DNA from: Vreelandella neptunia
GTDB lineage: Bacteria > Pseudomonadota > Gammaproteobacteria > Pseudomonadales > Halomonadaceae
Direction of reading: 5' to 3'
Assembly (NCBI RefSeq): GCF_022489065.1
Contig: NZ_JAKVTW010000001.1
Location: forward strand, 186,001-250,000
DNA: 64,000 nucleotides
In this document: positions 34,200 to 43,921 of the stretch, piece after piece
How positions within the stretch are numbered: the first letter of the stretch is position 1
Layout: every line of letters starts with the position of its first letter
The notes under the pieces: model-generated
Databases searched by the model: none
Told to the model about the DNA's origin: nothing
Seen by the model: only the letters and a program-made list of their open reading frames with translations
Program-made: the position numbers and the translations under genes

Positions 34200-35501
34200 T
34201 TACGTTCGCGAAGTACACGCCTGGATCGCGCCTGGGTGAGTGCCTGCCTGCATTAATTCATCCCATCGGGTGGTAAAACGATTTGAACGGTGGGCGCAGC
34301 GTAACTGCCACGCAGCGGGAGCATCCGTCATACCAAAACTAATCGTGCCTTGGCCCATTTGCTGATTGATCTGATCCACCGTGGCCATCAAAAACGGATG
34401 GCGATCATGGACAGGTTGATGCAGTAACGACATCTGACACTGCTCGGCATCTACCAGGTCGAGTAGCATCACGCCTGCTTTCATAAATTGATAGCGAGGG
34501 CGATGAATCTGCTCAAGCCCCTGGCGAACGGAGTCAAGAATGACGCGGGTGTCATCGCTGGGGGAGGGTAGCGGTATTAATGCATTGGGAAAGTATTGCA
34601 GTTGATCTCGCCGGTGGCGATTGGTATTGAGAAACACCATGACAGCACGGGTTAAGCTGCGCTGTTCGCGCAGTTTCTCAGCGCACCGCTGGGCGTGACG
34701 GCGCAGTGCGTTATGCACCTCTGCAAAAACGCCGGTGGGCTGACCGAACGAGCGCGATGTCATAATGCGCTCGCGGGGTTTATCTACTGCGTTCATCTCC
34801 ATACAGGGCGTGCCACGCAGCTCAAGTGCAGTGCGTGCTAACACCACGGAGAAACGCTTACGCAGCTGTTTAGTGTCGCATTCACGCAGATCCCATGCGG
34901 TATGAATCCCGCCAACCGCTAGCCGTTCGGCGAGCCGATGGCCGACGCCCCACGCGCTGCCTACCGGGGTATGTTTAAGCAGCGCCTCCGTGGTGTGGTC
35001 CTGTCCATTAAGCAGGCAAACGCCTTGGTAGTGTGGGTCTTGCTTGGCAAGGTGGTTGGCAAGCTTGGCTAGGGTATGGGTGGGGGCCAGCCCCACGCAC
35101 ACTGGCAACCCCAAATGACGGCGGATACGCTGGCGCAGCTTACGCCCTAGCGCCTCACACTGCTCAGTGGTGAAGCCTTCTAAATAGACGAACATTTCAT
35201 CGATGGAGTAGGGTGCAACATCTGGGCAGGCATCGCGCAATAGCTGCGTCAGGCGTGCCGACATATCGCCATAAAGCTCATAATTGGATGACAGTAAGTG
35301 AATCTCGCCGCGTTGGCGCAACCCTTCAAGTTTGAAGGCCGGTGTGCCCATCGGGATATCTAGCGCTTTAAGCTCTGCTGAGCGAGCGATAATGCAGCCA
35401 TCGTTGTTTGACATCACGCCCACTGGCTTTCCTTCGAGCTGTGGCTGAAATACCCGCTCGCAGCTGACGTAAAAATTGTTGGCGTCGATTAATCCGATCA
35501 T
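34200..35501 (-). CDS. umuC: DNA polymerase V catalytic subunit UmuC
   Basis: A Y-family translesion polymerase of about 433 aa. Motifs are IGLIDANNFYVSCERVF (catalytic Asp), NNDGCIIARS, YSIDEMF (active-site Asp-Glu) and the helix-hairpin-helix region VGSAWGVGHRLAERL. The C-terminal little-finger domain with RHRRDQLQYFPNA is complete. The ATG at 35501 fits the family N-terminus. It follows umuD by 65 bp in the same SOS operon. Confidence 0.95.
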   Translation of the reverse strand: MIGLIDANNFYVSCERVFQPQLEGKPVGVMSNNDGCIIARSAELKALDIPMGTPAFKLEGLRQRGEIHLLSSNYELYGDMSARLTQLLRDACPDVAPYSIDEMFVYLEGFTTEQCEALGRKLRQRIRRHLGLPVCVGLAPTHTLAKLANHLAKQDPHYQGVCLLNGQDHTTEALLKHTPVGSAWGVGHRLAERLAVGGIHTAWDLRECDTKQLRKRFSVVLARTALELRGTPCMEMNAVDKPRERIMTSRSFGQPTGVFAEVHNALRRHAQRCAEKLREQRSLTRAVMVFLNTNRHRRDQLQYFPNALIPLPSPSDDTRVILDSVRQGLEQIHRPRYQFMKAGVMLLDLVDAEQCQMSLLHQPVHDRHPFLMATVDQINQQMGQGTISFGMTDAPAAWQLRCAHRSNRFTTRWDELMQAGTHPGAIQACTSRT

Positions 35502-35566
35502 CGCAATTCCCCAGTCCACCGCTAAAGTTCAGTCAGCGCAAAAGTTCACTCAGCACAACAGCTCAG

Positions 35567-36010
35567 TCAGCGTAAATACTCGTGCACGACGGCCCTCACC
35601 ACGCCCCAAAGCTGGCAGTCGCTGCCTTCAAGCGGTAGCGGCGGGTAGTCCGGATGGGCAGAGCAGAGGTGTGGAAAGCCCTGGTGAAGCGCATAGCGTT
35701 TGATCAGTACTTCACCTTCAAACATCGCCACCAAAAAATGCCCTAACCGGGGCTTAACACCGCGATCGACAATCAGTAGATCTCCGTCGTAAATCCCCCA
35801 GCCCTCCATGCTGTCCCCCGTCGCAGTGACATAAAACGTCTCAGTGGGGTTTTTAACCAACCGAACATTGAGATCTAGCGTGCGTGGCTCGTAATCCTGC
35901 GCAGGGGAAGGAAAGCCACTAAAACCCGCGCGGCCCAGAAATGTTAAATAAGGCAGCGGTTGAGAGGTTAACGGCAAGGCGGGGGTAAAGTGAGATGACT
36001 GGCCCGGCAT
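35567..36010 (-). CDS. umuD: SOS mutagenesis protein UmuD
   Basis: A LexA/S24-type self-cleaving protein of about 147 aa. The cleavage site is in GFSGFPSPAQDY, where the usual Cys-Gly is Ser-Gly. The nucleophile Ser is in TGDSMEGWG and the catalytic Lys in VLIKRY. After RecA-stimulated cleavage, UmuD' joins UmuC to form Pol V. Two in-frame ATGs occur; the second (36010) has AGGA at 8-bp spacing and is preferred over 36019. Confidence 0.93.
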   Translation of the reverse strand: MPGQSSHFTPALPLTSQPLPYLTFLGRAGFSGFPSPAQDYEPRTLDLNVRLVKNPTETFYVTATGDSMEGWGIYDGDLLIVDRGVKPRLGHFLVAMFEGEVLIKRYALHQGFPHLCSAHPDYPPLPLEGSDCQLWGVVRAVVHEYLR

Positions 36011-36033
36011 CGTCGGCATCCTGGCTGTTTAAA

Positions 36034-36053
36034 TTATGTATGGATATACAGTA
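36034..36053 (-). promoter_or_regulatory. LexA (SOS) box of umuDC
   Basis: The minus strand reads TACTGTATATCCATACATAA. The left half CTGTATAT is the consensus; the right half ends ACAT in place of ACAG. It sits about 25-45 bp before the umuD start, where it would cover the promoter. Confidence 0.8.
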
Positions 36054-36314
36054 TTTAATGTTAAGGCAGAAATTGCAAATCGTCGTGTAACAGCGAAATC
36101 ACCGAGCCTCGTTCTCAATCACCCATTGAGGTACGCGCATGGGCGAAATGGAAAGGCTATGCTGTCCAATCGGTCAGCATTTAATGGCTGGCCCAACATG
36201 AAACACGCTCATGCACGACCTGACGCGGATGCGATGAAAGTCGCCTCAGGCTGCGTTATGATAGCGGCCTCGCTTCTTCCATGATGACCCTTTCTCGTTA
36301 CGAGGTTCCCGCCG

Positions 36315-37580
36315 ATGTTCAGCCGCGATATGACAATTGCCGGATTCGATGATGTGCTGTTTGATGCCATGCAGAAAGAAGTGGCGCGCCAGGAAGCCCA
36401 CATCGAACTGATTGCTTCCGAAAACTACGCCAGCCCCCGCGTACTTGAAGCCCAGGGCAGCCAGCTGACCAATAAATACGCTGAAGGCTATCCCGGTAAG
36501 CGCTATTACGGCGGCTGTGAATTCGTGGATATCGCTGAAAACCTGGCCATCGATTACGCCAAAGAGCTGTTCGGCGCTACCTACGTCAACGTACAGCCGC
36601 ACTCTGGCTCGCAGGCCAACAGCGCCGTTTTCCAAGCGTTGGTAAAACCAGGTGATACCATTTTAGGTATGAGCCTGGATGCCGGTGGCCACCTGACCCA
36701 CGGTGCCAAGCCGAGCTTTTCGGGCAAGCACTACAATGCCATTCAGTACGGCTTAAATGAGCAAGAGCTGATTGATTACGACCAAGTGGCTCAGCTTGCC
36801 CGTGAGCACAAGCCCAAAATGATCATCGCCGGTTTCTCTGCCTATTCACAAATTGTGGATTGGGCCAAGTTCCGCGAAATCGCCGACGAAGTGGGCGCTT
36901 ACTTACTGGTCGATATGGCCCACGTATCAGGTCTAGTCGCGGCGGGCGTTTATCCCAGCCCCTTGCCGCACGCCCACGTGGTGACCTCTACTACCCACAA
37001 AACCCTACGCGGCCCACGCAGTGGCGTGATTCTATCTGCTGAAAACGACGCAGATATCGAGAAGAAGCTACAGTCGGCGGTATTTCCCGGTGGCCAGGGC
37101 GGCCCCTTGATGCACGTGATCGCCGCCAAAGCAGTGTGCTTTAAAGAAGCCATGGCGCCTGAGTTCAAAACCTACCAGCAGCAGGTAATCAAAAATGCCA
37201 AGGCAATGGCCAAGGTGTTTATCGACCGCGGTTACGACATCGTCTCGGGCGGTACGGAAGATCACCTCTTCCTGCTCTCGCTGATCAAGCAGGGCGTAAC
37301 CGGTAAAGACGCCGATGCAGCGCTTGGCCGTGCCCACATCACCGTCAACAAGAACGCCGTGCCAAACGACCCGCAAAGCCCGTTCGTCACCTCTGGCCTG
37401 CGTATTGGCACACCGGCGGTGACCACGCGCGGTTTCGGTGAACAAGAGTGTACCGAGCTAGCTGGCTGGATCTGCGACATTCTAGATGTGTTGGCCAAAG
37501 GCGAAGACACCAGCGCCATCGAAGCGAAGGTGCTGGATAAAGTGGCTGAGGTTTGTTCAAGACTGCCAGTTTATAAATAA
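36315..37580 (+). CDS. glyA: serine hydroxymethyltransferase
   Basis: GlyA makes glycine and methylene-THF from serine. The 421-aa protein aligns along its whole length with the E. coli type: [16 protein letters not shown], the PLP site [13 protein letters not shown], and [18 protein letters not shown] near the C-terminus. The ATG at 36315 gives the usual family N-terminus. The 260 bp upstream are shared with divergent umuD and hold only the SOS box that I can see. A strong terminator follows. Confidence 0.96.
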   Translation: MFSRDMTIAGFDDVLFDAMQKEVARQEAHIELIASENYASPRVLEAQGSQLTNKYAEGYPGKRYYGGCEFVDIAENLAIDYAKELFGATYVNVQPHSGSQANSAVFQALVKPGDTILGMSLDAGGHLTHGAKPSFSGKHYNAIQYGLNEQELIDYDQVAQLAREHKPKMIIAGFSAYSQIVDWAKFREIADEVGAYLLVDMAHVSGLVAAGVYPSPLPHAHVVTSTTHKTLRGPRSGVILSAENDADIEKKLQSAVFPGGQGGPLMHVIAAKAVCFKEAMAPEFKTYQQQVIKNAKAMAKVFIDRGYDIVSGGTEDHLFLLSLIKQGVTGKDADAALGRAHITVNKNAVPNDPQSPFVTSGLRIGTPAVTTRGFGEQECTELAGWICDILDVLAKGEDTSAIEAKVLDKVAEVCSRLPVYK

Positions 37581-37623
37581 GCAACGAATGCTGTAACTAG
37601 CCTAGCTAGCCTAGCGTTCGATA

Positions 37624-37657
37624 AAAGCCGCTGAAGATCACACTCTTCAGCGGCTTT
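37624..37657 (+). terminator. terminator after glyA
   Basis: AAAGCCGCTGAAGA pairs perfectly with TCTTCAGCGGCTTT, followed by GTCTTTT. Confidence 0.85.
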
Positions 37658-38260
37658 GTCTTTTATGGCTTCTAAAATGCAAAATGGGAGCTCCTCCTGC
37701 TGATGGCCTGCCGCGCCGTTTTCGCTGAACCTCGGGAGTTAAAGGCAACCAAAACCTGGTTTTCCAACTGGCTGCCAGCCCGTAAAGATTCGCCCCCCTT
37801 GCACTGGATAAGGTATCATTGCGCGCATTTGCGGTGGTATGGCGCTCATGAAGATTCATACCGCTCCTCGCATTGGGATGAGCTAACCCACGAGCATCAT
37901 TAACTGTGGGGCCAGTGCGCATTAAAGTAAAATCGCAGTGACCGAGCGCTAAACACTGTCGCTGGTATGCCAAATGCTAAATAAGGCTAGGGCAAGGGAA
38001 ATGTCCGTAATAATCCCTGGGCGGTAGCGTGCCTGAAAGGTTTTCAAGATGAAAAGTGCTAGAGGTTGCGGCCACTTTTGCCCTTCGTATGATCCTGCTA
38101 GCCCAGCCGCCCTAGCCAGCAGTGGTGTGTTAATCCCCGCCGAAGCGCTGAAAAACGTTTCTAACGTCAACACTCGGCTGTTGAAGTGTTAATAATCGTT
38201 CTTTTCTTTTTTAACTAGCAATGAACGCATAAGTAACTAAAAGATCAGTAGAAGGAAATT
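37658..38260 (+). other. 600-bp untranslated leader/promoter region of the polysaccharide operon
   Basis: No convincing gene. Short frames here lack ribosome binding sites and family-like sequence. The region ends in the ribosome binding site of rfbB (AGAAGGAAATT) and contains the ops element at 38020. A long untranslated leader of this type is usual for RfaH-controlled surface polysaccharide operons. Confidence 0.6.
38020..38031 (+). promoter_or_regulatory. ops element (RfaH recruitment site)
   Basis: GGCGGTAGCGTG is a perfect 12-base match to the E. coli ops sequence, on the same strand and about 230 bp upstream of rfbB. In established systems, RNA polymerase pauses at ops, the non-template strand recruits RfaH, and transcription then reads through the long cluster without Rho termination. 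Confidence 0.85.
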
Positions 38261-39334
38261 ATGATGCCAATGACATTCCTCGTCACAGGCGGTGCCGGAT
38301 TCATAGGTTCAGCAGTCGTGCGTGAACTGATTGCCAATAGCGATCATCGCGTCGTCAATGTCGATAAATTGACCTATGCCGGAAACCTTGAATCGTTGGC
38401 CGATGTAGCTGAAGACCCACGCTATACATTTGAGCAGCATGATATTGGTGATGCAGGCGCAATGAAGCAGGTGTTTGAAAAGCATCAGCCCGATATCGTT
38501 ATGCACCTGGCGGCAGAAAGTCATGTGGACCGTTCTATCGACGGGCCAGCGGACTTTATTCAGACCAATATCGTTGGCACCTCGGTCTTACTCGAAATTG
38601 CCCGGCACTACTGGAAGAACCTTCAGGAAACCGACCCCAGCAAAGCCGCAGGCTTTCGGTTTCACCATATTTCGACTGATGAGGTCTATGGTGACCTTGA
38701 CGGCCCTGAAGGGCTGTTTACCGAAACGACCCCTTACGCGCCGAGCTCACCCTATTCGGCAAGCAAAGCCAGCTCAGACCATCTCGTTCGTGCTTGGCAG
38801 AGAACCTTCGGCTTGCCGACGTTAGTGACTAATTGCTCTAACAACTACGGCCCCTATCACTTCCCAGAAAAACTCATTCCGCTGGTACTGCTGAATGGTT
38901 TGGCTGGCAAACCGTTGCCGGTTTATGGCGATGGACAGCAGATTCGCGATTGGCTGTATGTAGAAGACCACGCCCGCGCCTTAATCAAGGCCGCCAGCGA
39001 AGGGGTGATTGGCGAAACGTATAATATTGGCGGCCACAATGAAAAAACCAACCTGGAAGTGGTCGAAACGATATGCGACCTTCTTCAGGAACAGCGGCCC
39101 CTTGAAGAAGGCCATTACCGCGACCTAATCACTTTCGTGAAGGACCGTCCAGGGCATGACCTTCGCTATGCAATTGATGCGGGTAAGATCGAGCGCGAAC
39201 TAGGGTGGCGCCCCGAAGAAACGTTTGAAACCGGGTTGCGCAAAACGGTGCAGTGGTACCTGGCAAACGAGAAGTGGTGGAAGCGTGTGCAGGATGGTAG
39301 CTACCAAGGCCAACGTTTAGGAGCAGGGGCATGA
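38261..39334 (+). CDS. rfbB: dTDP-glucose 4,6-dehydratase
   Basis: RfbB/RmlB, second enzyme of dTDP-L-rhamnose synthesis. An extended SDR of 357 aa with the NAD site [10 protein letters not shown], the active-site segment STDEVYGDL (Thr-Asp-Glu) and the YSASK catalytic Tyr-Lys. First gene of the rfbBDAC set; its stop overlaps the rfbD start (ATGA). A good AAGGAAA ribosome binding site precedes the ATG. Confidence 0.96.
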   Translation: MMPMTFLVTGGAGFIGSAVVRELIANSDHRVVNVDKLTYAGNLESLADVAEDPRYTFEQHDIGDAGAMKQVFEKHQPDIVMHLAAESHVDRSIDGPADFIQTNIVGTSVLLEIARHYWKNLQETDPSKAAGFRFHHISTDEVYGDLDGPEGLFTETTPYAPSSPYSASKASSDHLVRAWQRTFGLPTLVTNCSNNYGPYHFPEKLIPLVLLNGLAGKPLPVYGDGQQIRDWLYVEDHARALIKAASEGVIGETYNIGGHNEKTNLEVVETICDLLQEQRPLEEGHYRDLITFVKDRPGHDLRYAIDAGKIERELGWRPEETFETGLRKTVQWYLANEKWWKRVQDGSYQGQRLGAGA

Positions 39335-40215
39335 CAAGCACCAAACGCATCCTATTAACGGGTGCCAGTGGTCAGGTGGGCTTTGAATTGCAGCGTCAGT
39401 TATGCCTGCATGGTGAGATAGAAGCACCCACCAGCCAGCAATTGGATCTCGCAGACCCGGTGGCGGTTGAAAACTGGCTGGTGGAACGAAAACCCGACCT
39501 TATCGTCAATGCGGCTGCTTATACAGCGGTCGACAAAGCAGAAGACGAGACTGATCGGGCCCGGCGTTTGAATGCCGAGTTGCCCGCTCAGCTAGCGGCG
39601 TACTGCGCCGAACAAGGTGCTGACCTAGTGCATTATTCCAGCGACTACGTCTACCCTGGCAGCGGAACTACCGCATGGAGCGAAACGAGTGCCAACGGAC
39701 CGTTAAGCACCTATGGGCAAACCAAGCTCGATGGCGACCAGGCGATTATGGCGAGCGGTTGCCAGCATTTGATTTTCCGAACGAGCTGGGTCTATAGCGC
39801 CCGCGGTAACAACTTCATGAAAACGATGCTACGCCTAGGGCGTGAGCGTGAAGCGCTTAGCATTGTAGCGGACCAAATTGGCGCACCAACCCCGGCGCGT
39901 CTTATTGCCCAAGTGACCGCCATGGGCTTAAGCCAGGAAATTCCCTCAGGCCTATATCACTTGGCCCCTCGTGGCGAAACCAGTTGGCACGGGTTTGCCG
40001 AGGCGATTTTTAAGATGGCAGAAGCTCGGGGGGAGACGCTTGCGATAGACCAAGCTCGATTAGCAGGGATACCAACGACAGATTACCCGACCCCAGCGAC
40101 TAGACCACTGAATTCCCGGCTCGATCTCAGCAAACTCGAAAAGGCACTACAAGTTAAGTTGCCAGACTGGCAATCACAGCTTGAATTGACACTAGCAGAG
40201 TACTTGGAGCCCTAA
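39331..40215 (+). CDS. rfbD: dTDP-4-dehydrorhamnose reductase
   Basis: RfbD/RmlD, the last step to dTDP-L-rhamnose. A 294-aa SDR with [32 protein letters not shown] and the YGQTKLDGD catalytic pair. Overlaps rfbB by 4 bp; an 83-bp gap follows before rfbA. Confidence 0.95.
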   Translation: MTSTKRILLTGASGQVGFELQRQLCLHGEIEAPTSQQLDLADPVAVENWLVERKPDLIVNAAAYTAVDKAEDETDRARRLNAELPAQLAAYCAEQGADLVHYSSDYVYPGSGTTAWSETSANGPLSTYGQTKLDGDQAIMASGCQHLIFRTSWVYSARGNNFMKTMLRLGREREALSIVADQIGAPTPARLIAQVTAMGLSQEIPSGLYHLAPRGETSWHGFAEAIFKMAEARGETLAIDQARLAGIPTTDYPTPATRPLNSRLDLSKLEKALQVKLPDWQSQLELTLAEYLEP

Positions 40216-40298
40216 ATTATTAAAGGCTCACAGTACTACATCGATATTAATCTTTTGGTTCTGATGGATAGAATCGCTTAAAAGCAATAGGGGGCCAA

Positions 40299-41180
40299 AT
40301 GGCACGTAAAGGAATTATTCTCGCAGGTGGCTCGGGCACACGCCTTCATCCGATAACACGCGGTGTGTCCAAGCAGTTATTGCCGATTTACGACAAACCA
40401 ATGATCTATTATCCCGTCTCGGTACTAATGCTGGCGGGCATCCGCGAAATTCTTATCATCTCCACTCCTGAAGACCTGCCGCAATATCAAAATTTACTGG
40501 GCAGCGGTGAGCCGTTTGGTGTGCGTTTTGAATACAAGGTTCAGCCAAGCCCGGATGGCCTGGCGCAGGCCTTCATCATCGGTGAAGAGTTTATTGGTAA
40601 TGATCCAGTCTGCCTTGTGTTGGGAGATAATATATTCCACGGACAGCACTTTTCCGAGCAATTGAAGCGAGCTTCCTCTCAAGCTAGCGGAGCGACAGTA
40701 TTCGGTTATCTAGTGAAGGATCCAGAGCGTTTTGGGGTAGTTGAGTTCGATGCAGATGGTAAAGCTATTTCCATCGAAGAGAAGCCGAAACAACCCAAGT
40801 CAGCGTATGCGGTGACCGGGCTCTATTTCTACGACAATGATGTGGTCGAAATTGCCAAGCAGGTCGAGCCTTCTGAACGTGGCGAACTGGAAATTACCAG
40901 TATCAATAATGCCTACCTGGAGCGTGGTGATCTTAATGTAGAAAGGCTAGGCCGTGGTTTTGCTTGGCTGGATACAGGGACTCACGACAGCCTACTGGAA
41001 GCCAGCCAGTATGTGCAGACGATCGAACACCGCCAGGGATTAAAGGTCGCTTGCCTAGAAGAGATCGCTTGGCGTAACGGCTGGATAAGTGATGAAGCGC
41101 TGGAAGCTGAAGCCGATGCGTTGGTCAAAACCGGTTACGGGCAGTATTTGAAACACATTTTGAAAGGTAATTTGAACTAA
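40299..41180 (+). CDS. rfbA: glucose-1-phosphate thymidylyltransferase
   Basis: RfbA/RmlA makes dTDP-glucose from glucose-1-phosphate and dTTP. 293 aa with the nucleotide-binding start [32 protein letters not shown] and [12 protein letters not shown]. The stop and the next start share bases (TAATG), so rfbC is coupled. Confidence 0.96.
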   Translation: MARKGIILAGGSGTRLHPITRGVSKQLLPIYDKPMIYYPVSVLMLAGIREILIISTPEDLPQYQNLLGSGEPFGVRFEYKVQPSPDGLAQAFIIGEEFIGNDPVCLVLGDNIFHGQHFSEQLKRASSQASGATVFGYLVKDPERFGVVEFDADGKAISIEEKPKQPKSAYAVTGLYFYDNDVVEIAKQVEPSERGELEITSINNAYLERGDLNVERLGRGFAWLDTGTHDSLLEASQYVQTIEHRQGLKVACLEEIAWRNGWISDEALEAEADALVKTGYGQYLKHILKGNLN

Positions 41181-41728
41181 TGAAGGCGACACCTCTTGAA
41201 ATTTCGGACGTCATCCTTTTCGAGCCCCGAGTCTTCGGCGATGAGCGGGGCTTCTTTTTTGAAAGCTTCAATCAAAGCCAGTTTAACAAAGCGGTAGGGC
41301 GCGAAGTGGCCTTTGTTCAAGACAACCACTCCAAATCAGCAAAAGGGGTGTTACGTGGCCTGCACTATCAAATGCCACCCCATGCCCAGGGTAAACTGGT
41401 CAGGGTTGTTCAAGGTGAAGTGTTCGATGTGGCAGTAGACATCCGCCGCAACTCACCGACCTTTGGCAAGTGGGTAGGGGCGCTTCTCTCTGCTGATAAT
41501 AAGCATCAGCTTTGGGTGCCGGAAGGTTTTGCACATGGTTTTATAACGCTAAGCGACACGGCGGAATTTCTTTATAAAACCACAAACCTCTACGCACCAG
41601 AGAGTGAGCGTGCCATTATCTGGAATGACCCGGATATCGGCATTCAGTGGCCTGCTGAGCTGGAACCAAAGCTCTCCGGTAAAGACAGTGTTGCCCCGGC
41701 ATTCAAGGACGCAGAGGTTTTTGAATGA
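41180..41728 (+). CDS. rfbC: dTDP-4-dehydrorhamnose 3,5-epimerase
   Basis: RfbC/RmlC, a cupin-fold epimerase of 182 aa. RGLHYQMPPHAQGKLVRV carries the catalytic His, and WVPEGFAHGF and DPDIGIQWP are family blocks. Its stop overlaps the wzm start (ATGA), linking sugar synthesis to export in one transcript. Confidence 0.95.
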   Translation: MKATPLEISDVILFEPRVFGDERGFFFESFNQSQFNKAVGREVAFVQDNHSKSAKGVLRGLHYQMPPHAQGKLVRVVQGEVFDVAVDIRRNSPTFGKWVGALLSADNKHQLWVPEGFAHGFITLSDTAEFLYKTTNLYAPESERAIIWNDPDIGIQWPAELEPKLSGKDSVAPAFKDAEVFE

Positions 41729-42564
41729 ATCCACATGCATCACAACCTTTGTCGCCTGTGGCCTTAGCACGATCTTGCATACAACACCGAAATCTAATCC
41801 TTCAAATCACGCGGCGAGAGGTGGTAGGCCGTTATCGTGGGTCTGTTATCGGCCTGGGTTGGTCCTTTTTAAATCCCTTGCTTATGCTGGCTGTTTTTAC
41901 GTTTGTTTTTTCCGTAGTTTTCCAAGCCAAGTGGGGCGTGGCGATGGAAGGGGAGGCCGAAGGCAAAGGCTTTTTTGCTGTTGTGCTATTTATTGGTTTG
42001 ATCGTGCACGCATTATTTGCTGAAGTTCTAACTCGCTCCCCAGCATTGATACTAAGCAATGTAAATTACGTCAAAAAAGTCATCTTTCCTCTGGAAATAC
42101 TGCCGATATCCGCAGTGCTTAGTGCAATGTTCCACGCTGCTATCAGCATAGGTGTGTGGCTGCTTGCCCACCTTTTGTTCATAGGAATACCAAGCTGGCA
42201 GGCAATATTTTTACCCTTGGTGCTACTTCCGCTTATTACCTTGTCGCTGGGAGTGAGTTATATATTGGCGTCACTAGGCGTATTTCTAAGGGATATTGGT
42301 CAAACGATGGGCATAATAGCCACGGTGTTATTGTTCCTTTCGCCAGTTTTCTTTCCGATAGAGCGGCTACCTGAACAATATCAACCATTGTTCATGGCTA
42401 ATCCTTTAACCTTTATTATAGAGCAGGCGCGTGACGTATTGATCTGGCAAAAACTGCCCGACTTCTCGGGAATATTAGTCTATATGCTCTATTCAGTGGC
42501 CATACTTTTTCTAGGTTTTGCCTGGTTCCAGAAGACCAGAAAGGGGTTTGCGGATGTGCTCTGA
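41725..42564 (+). CDS. wzm: polysaccharide ABC exporter permease Wzm
   Basis: A 279-aa ABC-2 membrane protein with six helices. The N-terminal part ITRREVVGRYRGSVIGLGW is the classic Wzm/TagG-type amphipathic entry, and FLSPVFFPIERLP lies near the C-terminus. With Wzt it exports an undecaprenyl-linked O-polysaccharide across the inner membrane. Confidence 0.93.
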   Translation: MNPHASQPLSPVALARSCIQHRNLILQITRREVVGRYRGSVIGLGWSFLNPLLMLAVFTFVFSVVFQAKWGVAMEGEAEGKGFFAVVLFIGLIVHALFAEVLTRSPALILSNVNYVKKVIFPLEILPISAVLSAMFHAAISIGVWLLAHLLFIGIPSWQAIFLPLVLLPLITLSLGVSYILASLGVFLRDIGQTMGIIATVLLFLSPVFFPIERLPEQYQPLFMANPLTFIIEQARDVLIWQKLPDFSGILVYMLYSVAILFLGFAWFQKTRKGFADVL

Positions 42565-43921
42565 TATTGCAATTAAGGTTGAAGGCCTCAGCAAGCGTTT
42601 TGAAATATTTGACCAGCCCCGCGACCGGCTCAAGCAAATGCTTGTCCCAAGAGTACAACGCGCGCTAAGTAAGCCTCAGTCTCAATTTTTCAAGGAGTTC
42701 TGGGCACTGAAAGGTGTTTCCCTAGAAGTAAAAAGAGGCGATACGGTTGGGATAATCGGCCGCAATGGTAGCGGCAAGTCGACTCTGCTACAGATTATAT
42801 GTGGCACATTGACGCCAACCATGGGGAAAGTTGAAACCAATGGCAAAGTGGCGGCTCTTTTGGAGCTTGGTTCTGGTTTTAATCCGGAGTTTACCGGGCG
42901 AGAAAATGTTTATCTTAACGCCTCGCTCTATGGACTTTCTGAATCACAAGTAACTGAACGATTCGCCAAAATTGAAAAATTTGCTGAAATAGGCGATTTC
43001 ATTGATCAGCCTGTAAAAACCTATTCCAGTGGCATGATGGTAAGGCTGGCCTTTGCTGTGATCGCGCATGTGGATGCCGACATTCTGGTGGTGGACGAAG
43101 CGTTATCTGTAGGTGATGCTGTTTTTACCCAGAAGTGCATGCGCTTTATTAGATCTTTTCAGGAACATGGAACCTTGTTGTTCGTAAGCCATGATGCTTC
43201 AGCAGTTCAGAACCTATGTAAAAGCGCAGTCTGGTTGGGAAATGGAGAGGTTAGGCTAACAGGGACTGCAAAAGATGTATCAGAAGCTTATTTACAATAC
43301 AATTTGCAAGAAATATACGGTGAAAAAGCTGAGTTGTCTAGTTTGGACAACGAAGTGTCAAACATCGAAAGGGTAAATTTCGATGAATCTCAAAATCAAA
43401 ATCAAAATCAAAGTCAGGAGCAGATTTACAGCAGTAACTATCATATAAAGAATAACTTGAGCGAGGCCAACGGCTGGACAACAGGCGATGCTAATATAAA
43501 TTCAGTTGAACTGTTGGACGAAGACGGTAATCTTAGCCCTGTGTTTAAGGGAGGCGAAAAAGTCAAATTAAAGATTCAGGTAGAGGCTTATAAGGATTTT
43601 GTCCAGCCGATCCTTGGGTTTTTGGTAAAAGATCGGCTTGGTCAAGATCTCTTTGGAGAAAATACCCTGCCATTTACCTCACTTGATTCCAGGCCGGTTA
43701 AAGCTGGTCAATCATTGGAAGGTGAATTTTGTTTTGATCTTCCTATGCTGCCTGATGGCCAATATTTTGTCATGGCTTCTTTTGCTGATGGGGATTTACA
43801 CAATAATGTACAGCATCACTGGCTACATGATGCGATTGTAATAAATATATCGTCCAACAAGATTCGCTGGGGTCTTGTTGGTATTAAATTCAACAAAGTA
43901 TCGTTAGATATATCTATATGA
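42554..43921 (+). CDS. wzt: polysaccharide ABC exporter ATPase Wzt with C-terminal glycan-binding domain
   Basis: About 455 aa. The nucleotide-binding domain has Walker A GRNGSGKST, signature YSSGMMVRLAFA and Walker B ADILVVDEAL. A C-terminal region of about 200 residues follows, with the beta-rich Wzt_C pattern (KVKLKIQVEAYKDFVQPILG, FCFDLPMLPDGQYF). In known systems that domain reads the capped non-reducing end of the O-antigen. A low-complexity Gln-Asn linker (residues about 280-293) joins the two parts. It overlaps wzm by 11 bp. The capping enzyme could be the methyltransferase domain of the next gene. Confidence 0.92.
   Translation: MCSDIAIKVEGLSKRFEIFDQPRDRLKQMLVPRVQRALSKPQSQFFKEFWALKGVSLEVKRGDTVGIIGRNGSGKSTLLQIICGTLTPTMGKVETNGKVAALLELGSGFNPEFTGRENVYLNASLYGLSESQVTERFAKIEKFAEIGDFIDQPVKTYSSGMMVRLAFAVIAHVDADILVVDEALSVGDAVFTQKCMRFIRSFQEHGTLLFVSHDASAVQNLCKSAVWLGNGEVRLTGTAKDVSEAYLQYNLQEIYGEKAELSSLDNEVSNIERVNFDESQNQNQNQSQEQIYSSNYHIKNNLSEANGWTTGDANINSVELLDEDGNLSPVFKGGEKVKLKIQVEAYKDFVQPILGFLVKDRLGQDLFGENTLPFTSLDSRPVKAGQSLEGEFCFDLPMLPDGQYFVMASFADGDLHNNVQHHWLHDAIVINISSNKIRWGLVGIKFNKVSLDISI

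Noticed and set aside
37836..37862. Short inverted repeat GGTATG/CATACC in the rfb leader
   Set aside because: Only six base pairs with a long loop; expected by chance.
37703..37903. 66-codon plus-strand frame in the polysaccharide leader
   Set aside because: No ribosome binding site and no family-like pattern; lies in an expected untranslated leader.
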